From Vibrio chagasii (GTDB taxonomy: Bacteria; Pseudomonadota; Gammaproteobacteria; Enterobacterales; Vibrionaceae): DNA of 64,000 nt. The stretch covers positions 1,550,001-1,614,000 of the forward strand of contig CP090852.1 of NCBI GenBank assembly GCA_041879415.1, read 5' to 3'. Positions 1 through 7,619 of the stretch are shown piece after piece. Under the pieces are notes generated by a model. It was not told where the DNA came from. It searched no databases and saw only the letters and a list, made by a program, of their open reading frames with translations. A program made the translations under genes and the position numbers. Every line of letters begins with the position of its first letter. Position 1 is the first letter of the stretch.

Positions 1-66
1 TCTTTATTAGTTATCTGTACCCAACTAAGGTAACAGCATTGATGAAGAGTTGACCAGAGGTTTGTA

Positions 67-966
67 ATGCTGATTAAAATGATTCCGTTCGTGTTTGTAA
101 TATTGTGGTCGTCAGGTTTTGTGGGTGCACGTCTTGGTGTGGAATACGCTGAGCCCGCAACGTTATTGTCACTTAGGATGGTAGCTAACGTAGCGCTGTT
201 CTTGGTTTTGATTGCCATTCTTAAGCGTCGTATTCCTCGTGGTCGAGCATTTTTTCATGCTTGTGTGGTCGGTATTTTGATTCACGGCTTTTACCTTGGG
301 GGCACTTATCTAGCGATAGATTGGGGCATGCCTGCTGGGTTGAGCTCTCTATTGGTGGGGCTGCAACCGATTCTTACCGCATTGATAATGGTCAGTTGTA
401 CTTCACAGCGTTTCAACTTTGCTCAATGGCTAGGTTTGGGGCTTGGCTTTGCCGGTATCAGCTTAGTGTTGATGGGAAATATTGAGTGGCAATCAGATGA
501 CCAAAAAGGGATGGCGACATTACTTTGTTTAGTGGCGTTAGTCGGTATTACCTTTGGTACCCTTTATCAAAAGCGTTTCTGTAAGGGGACAGACATGGTA
601 GGCGGTGCAATGGTGCAATACTTGGCCTCGGCAGCGTTGTTTCTACCGTTTGCCATGCGTTACGAGACGATGCAGGTGAACTGGACGCTAGAATTTACGT
701 TAACGCTGGTTTGGTTGGTGGTTGTTTTGTCTTGTGTTGCTATTTTATTGCTGTTGTACATGGTTGAGCACGGTGCGTCTTCAAGTGTGGCATCTGTCTT
801 TTATCTCGTTCCGCCGACTACTGCAATTCAAGCTTGGTTGATTTTCGGTGAGTCATTTGATGTCTATGGTGCAATGGGCTTTGCGTTATCAGCTACTGCG
901 GTTTATCTGGTAGTGAAGAAGCCTGAATTGATTAAATTCCGAAGACAAGCGGCCTTAAACCGTTAA
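67..966 (+). CDS. EamA/DMT-family permease
   Basis: A 299-residue inner-membrane protein with about ten hydrophobic segments in two similar halves, roughly residues 5-135 and 148-285, the usual EamA (drug/metabolite transporter) layout. The N-terminal WSSGF motif near residue 14 is typical of the family. Members export small metabolites or amino acids; the substrate cannot be read from sequence. The start is supported by an AGAGG ribosome site just upstream. A small TetR-type regulator follows 80 bases downstream on the same strand and may control it, which is inference. Confidence 0.85.
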   Translation: MLIKMIPFVFVILWSSGFVGARLGVEYAEPATLLSLRMVANVALFLVLIAILKRRIPRGRAFFHACVVGILIHGFYLGGTYLAIDWGMPAGLSSLLVGLQPILTALIMVSCTSQRFNFAQWLGLGLGFAGISLVLMGNIEWQSDDQKGMATLLCLVALVGITFGTLYQKRFCKGTDMVGGAMVQYLASAALFLPFAMRYETMQVNWTLEFTLTLVWLVVVLSCVAILLLLYMVEHGASSSVASVFYLVPPTTAIQAWLIFGESFDVYGAMGFALSATAVYLVVKKPELIKFRRQAALNR

Positions 967-1045
967 AGAAGCTAGTAACTCTATTAAGATAGGGGACATT
1001 CGATGTAAAGTAGCGCAGTGTGTTCGTTGAGACTAAGAAGGATAT

Positions 1046-1516
1046 ATGGCACGGGTTAGCGCTGAAGAGATAGAACGTAAGAGAAAAATGTACGATAAAT
1101 GCATTCTCAATCTATTTTTGACAGAAGGTTGGGATGCGGTGACCTATGACCGTATTGCTAAAGAGATGGGTATAACGAAGTCATCTCTGCAACGTTATTA
1201 CTCAAATAAGATGCAATTTGCTTATGCTTTAGAGGGACAAGTATTCCAGCAGGCTACTGAATTATTGGTCTTTACTGACAAGGTTTCTTTTCTTGATTCA
1301 TGGCAAAAGTCTCTGGGTGAGAATCAGATTTTCCGTGAATGTCTACATATCATTATGACGAATGCGCTAGCGCCTGTTTCTGCCGCAGCGACTACAAAAG
1401 CGGTGGCTCGTTTGACCGATGAACTTGCGAATAGTATTGGTGAAGAGGAAGCGAAAGACACTGTTGATCTTGCTTTAGGTCGTAGTCTTACTTTGTATAT
1501 GAATAATAACCTGTAG
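1046..1516 (+). CDS. TetR/AcrR-family transcriptional regulator, short
   Basis: A 156-residue protein with an N-terminal helix-turn-helix at about residues 33-54 (IAKEMGITKSSLQRYY), a clear TetR DNA-binding pattern. At 156 residues it is shorter than the usual 190-210, so the ligand-binding domain is reduced. An AAGGAT ribosome site precedes the ATG. It sits between an EamA permease and two hairpins. Its target may be the permease gene before it; no ligand can be predicted. Confidence 0.75.
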   Translation: MARVSAEEIERKRKMYDKCILNLFLTEGWDAVTYDRIAKEMGITKSSLQRYYSNKMQFAYALEGQVFQQATELLVFTDKVSFLDSWQKSLGENQIFRECLHIIMTNALAPVSAAATTKAVARLTDELANSIGEEEAKDTVDLALGRSLTLYMNNNL

Positions 1517-1577
1517 AAATGTGTCGTTGGTTATTTAGCCTTGTTCTTATGTGTTAAATGTCTATAATGCGAATGGG

Positions 1578-1613
1578 TGCCCATATCTAGTATGTTGATA
1601 TGGGTATTTTTTT
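1578..1613 (+). terminator. Rho-independent terminator after the TetR gene
   Basis: Arms at 1578-1587 and 1597-1606 (core CCCATATC/GATATGGG) are followed by seven T at 1607-1613. It ends the EamA-TetR transcription unit. Confidence 0.75.
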
Positions 1614-1615
1614 AC

Positions 1616-1647
1616 AATTATTGAGTACGAGTACTCAATAATTTTTT
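1616..1647 (+). repeat. Perfect 13-bp inverted repeat followed by a T-run
   Basis: Arms at 1616-1628 and 1631-1643 are exact reverse complements around a two-base centre (core TTGAGTAC-GA-GTACTCAA). A T-run at 1642-1647 follows, so it may be a second terminator in tandem with the one at 1578. The two-base centre is small for a hairpin loop, so it could instead be a protein-binding palindrome ahead of the TMEM43 gene. Confidence 0.55.
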
Positions 1648-1669
1648 GCATTAATGACTAGGGGAACCA

Positions 1670-2800
1670 ATGACCGACCATGATACCTCCAATAGCGTAG
1701 AGCCGAGTTTTGAAACCGATGAGAATACGTATTCTGAGTCGCAGTACTATGATGGTGAAGGGCAAGAGTATTCGATAGTCAAAGAACGAACCTGGGGCCA
1801 GAGACTAAAGTCTTCGATCAGTGATTTAGGGTTTGGGATATTTCTGATTTCCCTTGCTCTATTTTTGTTGTATGCCAATGAATCTCGCTCTGATCATCGT
1901 GAAAAAGTGCTCAAACAGGGAGAGAAAGCGGCCATTTCTATTACATCTGATCTGCGTGACTGGAACAACAACCGGAAATTGGTGCACACTTCTGGCTTAG
2001 CAACTACTGAGGATATTTTGGTTGACCCAGAATTCGGTATCAAGGCTGTCGGTATTCACTTAAAACGAAGAGTGCAGGTGTATCAATGGAAAGAGTCACG
2101 TAGAACTCACGTTCAAAAACTGTCTGATGGTACTGAGAAAGAAGTAACAACTTACACATATCGCAAAGTTTGGTCAGAAGGTTTGAACGATTCGACGTTT
2201 TTTAAGCAAAAGCAGTATCGCAACCCTAAATCAGTAGCTTTTCAAAGCATCATTTACAATGCCAAGAGTATGAGTTTGGGTGGTTTCGAATTTCCATATG
2301 ACCTTTCTCGTATGATGAGTCGATACGTGGACATTGAGGCTGATTCAGAACTTTTGTTGGGTGAGCAGGTATACGGGCACGTATCGAAAGATCAAACTGG
2401 ATATTACATTGGCAATGATCCAGAAACGCCAAATATTGGTGATATGAAGATTACCTTTCATATTGTTGAGCCTGCTGTTGTCTCTATAGTGGCTCAGCAG
2501 ATTGAGAATGGTTTTCGCCCTTGGAACACTAAAAATGGTCCCTTAAGTTTGCTGCAATATGGTGTCAAAACTAAGGATGAGATGTTTGAAAAAGCTCATA
2601 GCGAAAACACGTTTGCAACTTGGGCTGGTCGTTTCGGTGGGTTCGCTTTTATGTGGGCTGGTTTTTTTCTTCTTTTACGTCCTATTGCAGTATTAGCGAG
2701 TGTAATCCCTGTCATTGGCGGCGTTATCGGCGGTGGGGTAGCGCTGATTTCGTTCAGTCTAGCCGCTTTAGGAACATTAGCTACAATTATTATTGTGTAA
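1670..2800 (+). CDS. TMEM43-family membrane protein
   Basis: A 376-residue protein with the TMEM43 (DUF1625) plan: an acidic N-terminal tail, one hydrophobic segment at about 53-72, a large extracytoplasmic middle of about 230 residues, and hydrophobic C-terminal segments from about 315 on that are rich in Gly and Pro (VIPVIGGVIGGG). The family is known from the animal nuclear-envelope protein LUMA; bacterial members have no settled role. The AGGGGAACC sequence before the ATG supports the start. It is a single-gene unit closed by a bidirectional terminator. Confidence 0.75.
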   Translation: MTDHDTSNSVEPSFETDENTYSESQYYDGEGQEYSIVKERTWGQRLKSSISDLGFGIFLISLALFLLYANESRSDHREKVLKQGEKAAISITSDLRDWNNNRKLVHTSGLATTEDILVDPEFGIKAVGIHLKRRVQVYQWKESRRTHVQKLSDGTEKEVTTYTYRKVWSEGLNDSTFFKQKQYRNPKSVAFQSIIYNAKSMSLGGFEFPYDLSRMMSRYVDIEADSELLLGEQVYGHVSKDQTGYYIGNDPETPNIGDMKITFHIVEPAVVSIVAQQIENGFRPWNTKNGPLSLLQYGVKTKDEMFEKAHSENTFATWAGRFGGFAFMWAGFFLLLRPIAVLASVIPVIGGVIGGGVALISFSLAALGTLATIIIV

Positions 2801-2818
2801 TGTTAGTGCTTTCAAACA

Positions 2819-2846
2819 AAAAGAGCCTGAATATTCAGGCTCTTTC
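2819..2846. terminator. Bidirectional terminator
   Basis: The near-perfect palindrome AAGAGCCTGAATATTCAGGCTCTT at 2821-2844 lies between convergent genes (TMEM43 on plus, DUF3010 on minus), with A and T tracts on either side. Confidence 0.7.
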
Positions 2847-2875
2847 TCTATCAATAGCTTTCTAGCAGCTATTAA

Positions 2876-3301
2876 TTAGCGCTTCATCAAGCAAGCGTAA
2901 GCCGTTGTAAACGGTGCTTCTTGATATTGCTTAAGACCCGTCTCTTTGAACTTCATCATTAGAGGGTTGCGCTTTAGGCTCTCTTTGATGTCAGCCGGAG
3001 AAACAACCTCAACGTTTAGGCCGTCGATCAGTTGGATCGCTGCTTCTAGCTTGAAGCCGAAACCACCGCCAGCAAATTTACCTTTAGTTTGGCGTTGGCG
3101 AATAACTACTTTTTCTACTTGGTAATCTTCCATTAACTTTGCAAAAGAGAATTGAAAGTCTTTCATATTCTGTGTGTCGTTAGCGTCGCTGATAGAAACC
3201 TTAGAAACTCGGCAATCAGGGATGTTAAATACACCATCTGACAGAGAAAGAAGACAGATGACTGCATCGTTACCTTTGATTTCAACACCACAAATTTTCA
3301 T
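2876..3301 (-). CDS. DUF3010 family protein
   Basis: A 141-residue soluble protein recognised as DUF3010, a gammaproteobacterial family of unknown function. It opens with a strand pattern (MKICGVEIKGNDAVICLL) that resembles the first beta-hairpin of RNase H-like folds; that fold link is inference. A Lys/Gly-rich stretch (RQRQTKGKFAGGG) lies near residues 68-80. It has no signal peptide or membrane segment and is transcribed alone, converging on the TMEM43 gene. Confidence 0.75.
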   Translation of the reverse strand: MKICGVEIKGNDAVICLLSLSDGVFNIPDCRVSKVSISDANDTQNMKDFQFSFAKLMEDYQVEKVVIRQRQTKGKFAGGGFGFKLEAAIQLIDGLNVEVVSPADIKESLKRNPLMMKFKETGLKQYQEAPFTTAYACLMKR

Positions 3302-3560
3302 GTTCTTACCTACTTATTTTAGAGCCCTATATTATGGTGTTATTTCTGCTACTTCTCCAGTCTTTGCGTGTATCCGTCGTAAATAAGTCTGAATTAGAGA
3401 ATATCTTAGCGGCGAAACGTTAACCTTTGGCTGATTTATAACCATGTGGATGAGCGATATCGTTTGCTATGAGATGAGGGTCACAAAAGCTTAGCGTGAT
3501 TTCATATGTGTGCTGTATATTGCGTGCGCATCCCTATTTTAAGTGTGGTTATTAATCCCA

Positions 3561-5198
3561 ATGAATATCAATAATCTTTCGATTAAGAGTAAAATCGCGA
3601 TCCCGCTGTTGGTGATTGTGATTGTTTTTTCTACCGTTACCGTGCTCAACGTTATCAGATCAAATGCTCAAGCTGCGATTAATAACGAGCTCAACAATGT
3701 CGTTCAGCCTGTTCTAGATAACCTAGAAGATGGCTACCGCGATATCTACCAGATCATCGCTTCAGCGCAAGGCTTGTTACTTGCGAAAGATCAGGCGGCG
3801 ATTGACTATCAAAAGTTCGAATTCAAAGACAACGCTTATAAAGCGGTTCCACGCTTTGAAAGTGTTGAGACTTTGTATCGAGCGGGTGTATTAGATCCTT
3901 CTTCGCGTGGTGAACTTTCTAAACTGGTTAATGCGATGAGTAAGTGGGTCTCGTTACACGAACCTATGTTTGCTGATCCTGCGAATGCACATCAATACAA
4001 CATCGATTACTCGCCAGCGCTAGACGCTGAATTTGCGATTATCCGCAAGCAACTGCGAGATATCCGCACTCTGATTGAGTTAAAACAGAAAGAGCTGCGT
4101 CAGCAAGCAGACGACTCAATTGAATCAAGCAAGTTGATCATTGAAGTGGGTATGGCAGTCGCTGTTTTTGCTGCGCTTTTTGCTATGTGGCTATCGAACC
4201 GTTTCATCGTTCAACCAATCCAGAACGTTGAGAAAGCGATGAATGAGATCGCATCAGGTGATGGTGACTTATCTCAGCGCATGAAGGTGGAAGGAAGCGA
4301 CGAGATTGCTCGCTTAAGCTCGGCTTTCAATAAGTTTGTTGGCAAGATCCACGTTACGGTTGAGCAAGTAATTTTCACGTCAAACGCTGTTCGAGCTGAG
4401 ATGGAAAATATTAAGTCACTTACTCAAAGCGTTGCTGAATTCTCTTCAAACCAACAGCGAGAGAGTGAAGTTGTTGCGGCTGCTGTTCATGAAATGCAGG
4501 CGACTAGCGAAGTCGTGAGTGGCAATGCTCTAGATGCGGCTACCGCAAGTAACGTTGCTAATCACGAAGTGGAGTCGGCAGACACTACGCTTGGTCTAAC
4601 CGTGACATCAATTGAACGTCTAGCCCAAGATATCGAGAACGCGGGTGGTGTGGTTCAGGAGCTGGATACTGATGTGAAAAACATCGCCTCTATTCTTGGC
4701 GTGATCAAAGGTATTGCTGAACAAACTAATTTGTTGGCCTTGAATGCAGCGATCGAAGCGGCGCGTGCCGGTGAACAAGGTCGTGGTTTTGCTGTAGTCG
4801 CGGACGAAGTGCGTGCATTGGCAAGTAAGACTCAAGACAGCACTGGTGAAATCGAAGCTATGATTGAGCGTTTAGAGGTCGGTGCGAAACATGCAGTTGG
4901 CGTGATGAGCGAGAGCAAAATCAGCGGCGAGAAAACCATTATTCAAGCCGGAACTGCAGCGTCTTCTTTGAGTGAGATTCGTAATTCAATCGGTAAGATG
5001 AATGACATGAACACGCAGATTGCGACGGCAGCTTCTCAGCAGTCTCAAGTGTCTGAAGAAGTGAACAAAAATGTTCAACGTATCGCAGAAAGTACGATGC
5101 AAATGGTTGAGATGGCGAGTAGCGCTGAAAATGCGTGTATGGCTTTGGCCGAGCAATGTGAGGCACTTGATAGCCTCGTTTCTCAGTTTGAGGTTTAA
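3561..5198 (+). CDS. Methyl-accepting chemotaxis protein
   Basis: A 545-residue inner-membrane chemoreceptor. In order: TM1 about 12-32, a helical periplasmic sensor of about 160 residues, TM2 about 192-212, HAMP to about 265, and a coiled-coil signalling domain whose conserved tip (EQTNLLALNAAIEAARAGEQ) lies near residue 390. It signals to CheA/CheW. The ATG at 3561 is chosen because MNINNLSIKSK is a typical receptor start; a GTG at 3543 in the same frame is the alternative, and neither has a strong ribosome site. No CheR pentapeptide is seen at the C-terminus (it ends FEV). The ligand is unknown. Confidence 0.9.
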   Translation: MNINNLSIKSKIAIPLLVIVIVFSTVTVLNVIRSNAQAAINNELNNVVQPVLDNLEDGYRDIYQIIASAQGLLLAKDQAAIDYQKFEFKDNAYKAVPRFESVETLYRAGVLDPSSRGELSKLVNAMSKWVSLHEPMFADPANAHQYNIDYSPALDAEFAIIRKQLRDIRTLIELKQKELRQQADDSIESSKLIIEVGMAVAVFAALFAMWLSNRFIVQPIQNVEKAMNEIASGDGDLSQRMKVEGSDEIARLSSAFNKFVGKIHVTVEQVIFTSNAVRAEMENIKSLTQSVAEFSSNQQRESEVVAAAVHEMQATSEVVSGNALDAATASNVANHEVESADTTLGLTVTSIERLAQDIENAGGVVQELDTDVKNIASILGVIKGIAEQTNLLALNAAIEAARAGEQGRGFAVVADEVRALASKTQDSTGEIEAMIERLEVGAKHAVGVMSESKISGEKTIIQAGTAASSLSEIRNSIGKMNDMNTQIATAASQQSQVSEEVNKNVQRIAESTMQMVEMASSAENACMALAEQCEALDSLVSQFEV

Positions 5199-5253
5199 CA
5201 CTTAGAGCTGAGATGAACGTGATTTGTTCTTGTTAGCCGCAAAGAAACAGCGA

Positions 5254-5287
5254 AAAGCCCGTACTCAATGAGTACGGGCTTTCTTTT
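5254..5287 (+). terminator. Rho-independent terminator
   Basis: A 14-base stem (AAAGCCCGTACTCA and its complement, 5254-5267 and 5269-5282) is followed by a T-rich stretch. It terminates the chemoreceptor gene. A-rich flanks mean it may also serve the minus-strand DUF3316 gene. Confidence 0.8.
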
Positions 5288-5326
5288 TAGGTACATGATT
5301 CGTTGTTGAGCGTGAGCTCTTCGTGA

Positions 5327-5674
5327 TTAGCTGCTACGACCGTCTTGGTATTTGTAACGGTAGTCAACTTTTACGTTTGCTTGGTAGTGAACATCGCCGT
5401 TCATATTGGTGATTTTCTTCACTTCCATATTCGCGTCATCAATTTTGAACGAATCGTATTTTGTTGTTTGTTGGAACTGTGGCAGCTCTCTTGAAAGTTC
5501 AAACGGTGTCTTTGTGCTTAGCTCATCCATAAGGCTCGTGCCTGCATCGTATGCTTCCGCTTCAGTAACAAAGGTATCAGACTTTAGCGTTGTTTCTTGG
5601 ATCGTCGTTTTAGTTGCTGCGAACGCTGTGGTGCTGAGTACAAGAGTTGATGCAAGTATGATTAATTTTTTCAT
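5327..5674 (-). CDS. DUF3316 family periplasmic protein
   Basis: A 115-residue exported protein: signal peptide 1-19 (MKKLIILASTLVLSTTAFA), then a small mixed alpha/beta domain with a Lys/Tyr-rich end (VKVDYRYKYQDGRSS). It matches DUF3316, a family found mainly in vibrios with no known function. The AGGAG sequence before the ATG supports the start. It is a single gene. Confidence 0.75.
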   Translation of the reverse strand: MKKLIILASTLVLSTTAFAATKTTIQETTLKSDTFVTEAEAYDAGTSLMDELSTKTPFELSRELPQFQQTTKYDSFKIDDANMEVKKITNMNGDVHYQANVKVDYRYKYQDGRSS

Positions 5675-5936
5675 AGGAGTACCTTACTTTGTTGATGTAC
5701 CTGTGTTCCGGTACACAACCAACATACCAATGAAGTGGTAAGAGGAGTGTCAGAGAAAAAACCGACTTTGTTAGTATTGGGTAAGGAATATGGAGAAATG
5801 TCAGCCGTTGGTTGGAATGATTTTGACCGATTGTAGGTAGCAGTGATTTATGCACAAAGCATATCAAGCAAGGTGACAGAAATCGGTAACTTCAATACAC
5901 TGCATGGGTATCCACAGTTCATCACAAGGTAAAGGC

Positions 5937-6806
5937 ATGGCCAATTGGGAAGGGGTAAGTGAGTTTGTTGCAGTCGCAGAGCGTGAGAGTTTTACAGGTG
6001 CTGCGCAGAAGCTTGCTACATCGGTTGCTCAAATCAGTCGCAGAGTAGCAAACCTCGAGGAACGTCTCGCGGTGAAACTGCTCAATCGAACGACTCGAAA
6101 GGTTTCGCTAACAGAAGCAGGACAGCTCTATTATCAGCAGTGTAAGTTGTTGGTCGAGGGCTTAGAAATAGCGGAATTGGCGGTAACACAAATGCAATCG
6201 ACACCGAAAGGATTGCTAAAAGTGACGGCTCCTGTCACTTATGGTGAGCGTCAACTAGCACCAATACTTCACCAATTTTTAAAGCTCCACCCGCAAGTAG
6301 AATTAGAGTTAATGCTGACCAACCAAAAGCTCGACTTAATCGACTCAGGTGTCGATGTCGCGATCCGTCTTGGTCGATTAGAAGATTCTAGCCTGGTGGC
6401 AAAGAAGCTTTCTCAACGACAACTCTATGTATGTGCAAGCCCAGACTATATCGAACGTTACGGTGAACCACATACTCTCTCTGAGTTGAGTAACCATCAG
6501 TGTTTAGTTGGTGGCTTTGAGCACTGGCGTTTTAAGGAAAATGGTCGTCCTCGTTCAGTTCGCGTCAATGGGCGTATTAAGTGTAATAGTGGCTTGGCTT
6601 TATTAGATGCAGCGAAGCAGAGTATTGGCTTGGTACAACTGCCTGAATATTACGTGAGTGAAGACCTTGATACGGGTGAATTGGTCGAAGTGCTTTCTGA
6701 TTATCGAGACGATAAAGAAGGGATCTGGGCGCTATATCCTCAAAACCGTAACTTGTCTTCTAAGGTTCGCCTGCTGGTGGATTTCCTTTCTGAGCAATTA
6801 GATTAG
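5937..6806 (+). CDS. LysR-family transcriptional regulator
   Basis: A 289-residue LysR regulator: winged HTH at about 4-62 (FTGAAQKLATSVAQISRRVANLE), then the two-lobed effector domain from about 90 with the usual GVDVAIRLGRLEDSSLVAKKL stretch split over residues near 140-160. The start at 5937 (MANWEGVSEF) is preferred over 5904 because AAGG-type ribosome sequence lies just before it. It belongs to the CrgA/DsdC-like LysR branch that often controls oxidoreductases. The next gene begins 3 bases after its stop, so the two are probably co-transcribed. Confidence 0.85.
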   Translation: MANWEGVSEFVAVAERESFTGAAQKLATSVAQISRRVANLEERLAVKLLNRTTRKVSLTEAGQLYYQQCKLLVEGLEIAELAVTQMQSTPKGLLKVTAPVTYGERQLAPILHQFLKLHPQVELELMLTNQKLDLIDSGVDVAIRLGRLEDSSLVAKKLSQRQLYVCASPDYIERYGEPHTLSELSNHQCLVGGFEHWRFKENGRPRSVRVNGRIKCNSGLALLDAAKQSIGLVQLPEYYVSEDLDTGELVEVLSDYRDDKEGIWALYPQNRNLSSKVRLLVDFLSEQLD

Positions 6807-6809
6807 TTT

Positions 6810-7493
6810 ATGACTTCACGTCGCCAGAATTTGAATAATGACGGTGAGCTGATTTGCAGTGTTTTCAACACACTTGAGCAGCACTATGGCTATTTTGATT
6901 GGTGGCGGAGAGACGATCCATACGAGATAGTCTTAGGTGCTATTTTGGTGCAGAACACGAATTGGAAGAACGCAGAGAAAGCACTCGCCAATTTAGGTGA
7001 GCAGTGCAACCCAATTTCAATTGCTAGCATGGATCTCGACGAGCTTGCTCAAAAGATTCGCTCTAGTGGCTATTACAATCAGAAAGCCATCAAGCTGAAA
7101 GCTGTGACGGAGTGGTTTTTGAAGTACCAATACGATATGACTATGGTTCGTGAGCAAGACAAGGATCAACTGCGTAAAGAGTTACTCGAAGTCAAAGGGA
7201 TTGGCGGCGAAACGGCAGATGCGATTTTGGTCTATGCGATAGGTAAGCCGTCTTTTGTGATTGATGCGTATGCGCGGCGAATCTTCACTCGCAATGGACT
7301 GGATGTGCCTAAATCGTACGAAAAGTTTCGAGCCCTTATGGAGAGTGTTATCCCACAGGATACTCAAAGGTATGGCTATTACCATGGCTTGTTGGTTGAG
7401 CATGGGCAGCAGTTCTGTCATCCCAAACCGAAGTGTCAATATTGTCCTTTAACTCAAGATTGCATAAAAAATGGCGTTGAAGCTTTGGCTTAA
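6810..7493 (+). CDS. HhH-GPD DNA glycosylase, MagIII/endonuclease III-like, with Fe-S cluster
   Basis: A 227-residue base-excision repair enzyme. The helix-hairpin-helix VKGIGGETADAIL lies at about 126-138, the catalytic Asp is in FVIDAYARR near residue 153, and a C-terminal cluster of four Cys (C-x5-C-x2-C-x5-C) binds a [4Fe-4S] centre. Endonuclease III has a lyase Lys in the hairpin (GVGRKTAN); here that position is Glu, as I recall for the 3-methyladenine glycosylase MagIII. A monofunctional glycosylase for alkylated or other damaged bases is therefore more likely than a bifunctional EndoIII. It begins 3 bases after the LysR stop. Confidence 0.8.
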   Translation: MTSRRQNLNNDGELICSVFNTLEQHYGYFDWWRRDDPYEIVLGAILVQNTNWKNAEKALANLGEQCNPISIASMDLDELAQKIRSSGYYNQKAIKLKAVTEWFLKYQYDMTMVREQDKDQLRKELLEVKGIGGETADAILVYAIGKPSFVIDAYARRIFTRNGLDVPKSYEKFRALMESVIPQDTQRYGYYHGLLVEHGQQFCHPKPKCQYCPLTQDCIKNGVEALA

Positions 7494-7530
7494 ACGACGT
7501 TGCCCCTCATTTACCAAATCATCTCAAGAT

Positions 7531-7566
7531 AAAAATCGGGCTTCAGAATGAAGGTTCTGAAGCCCG
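7531..7566 (-). terminator. Rho-independent terminator of the minus-strand chemoreceptor
   Basis: A 12-base stem (CGGGCTTCAGAA at 7537-7548 with its complement at 7555-7566) is followed, read on the minus strand, by five T (the A-run at 7531-7535). Confidence 0.8.
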
Positions 7567-7619
7567 AGCTATATTAAATTCCGAGTCGTTTACTTGCCCG
7601 TGACAAGACCAAAATGGTT

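Noticed and set aside
5406..5741. A 111-codon plus-strand frame opposite the DUF3316 gene
   Set aside because: It is antisense to a gene with a clear signal peptide and family match.
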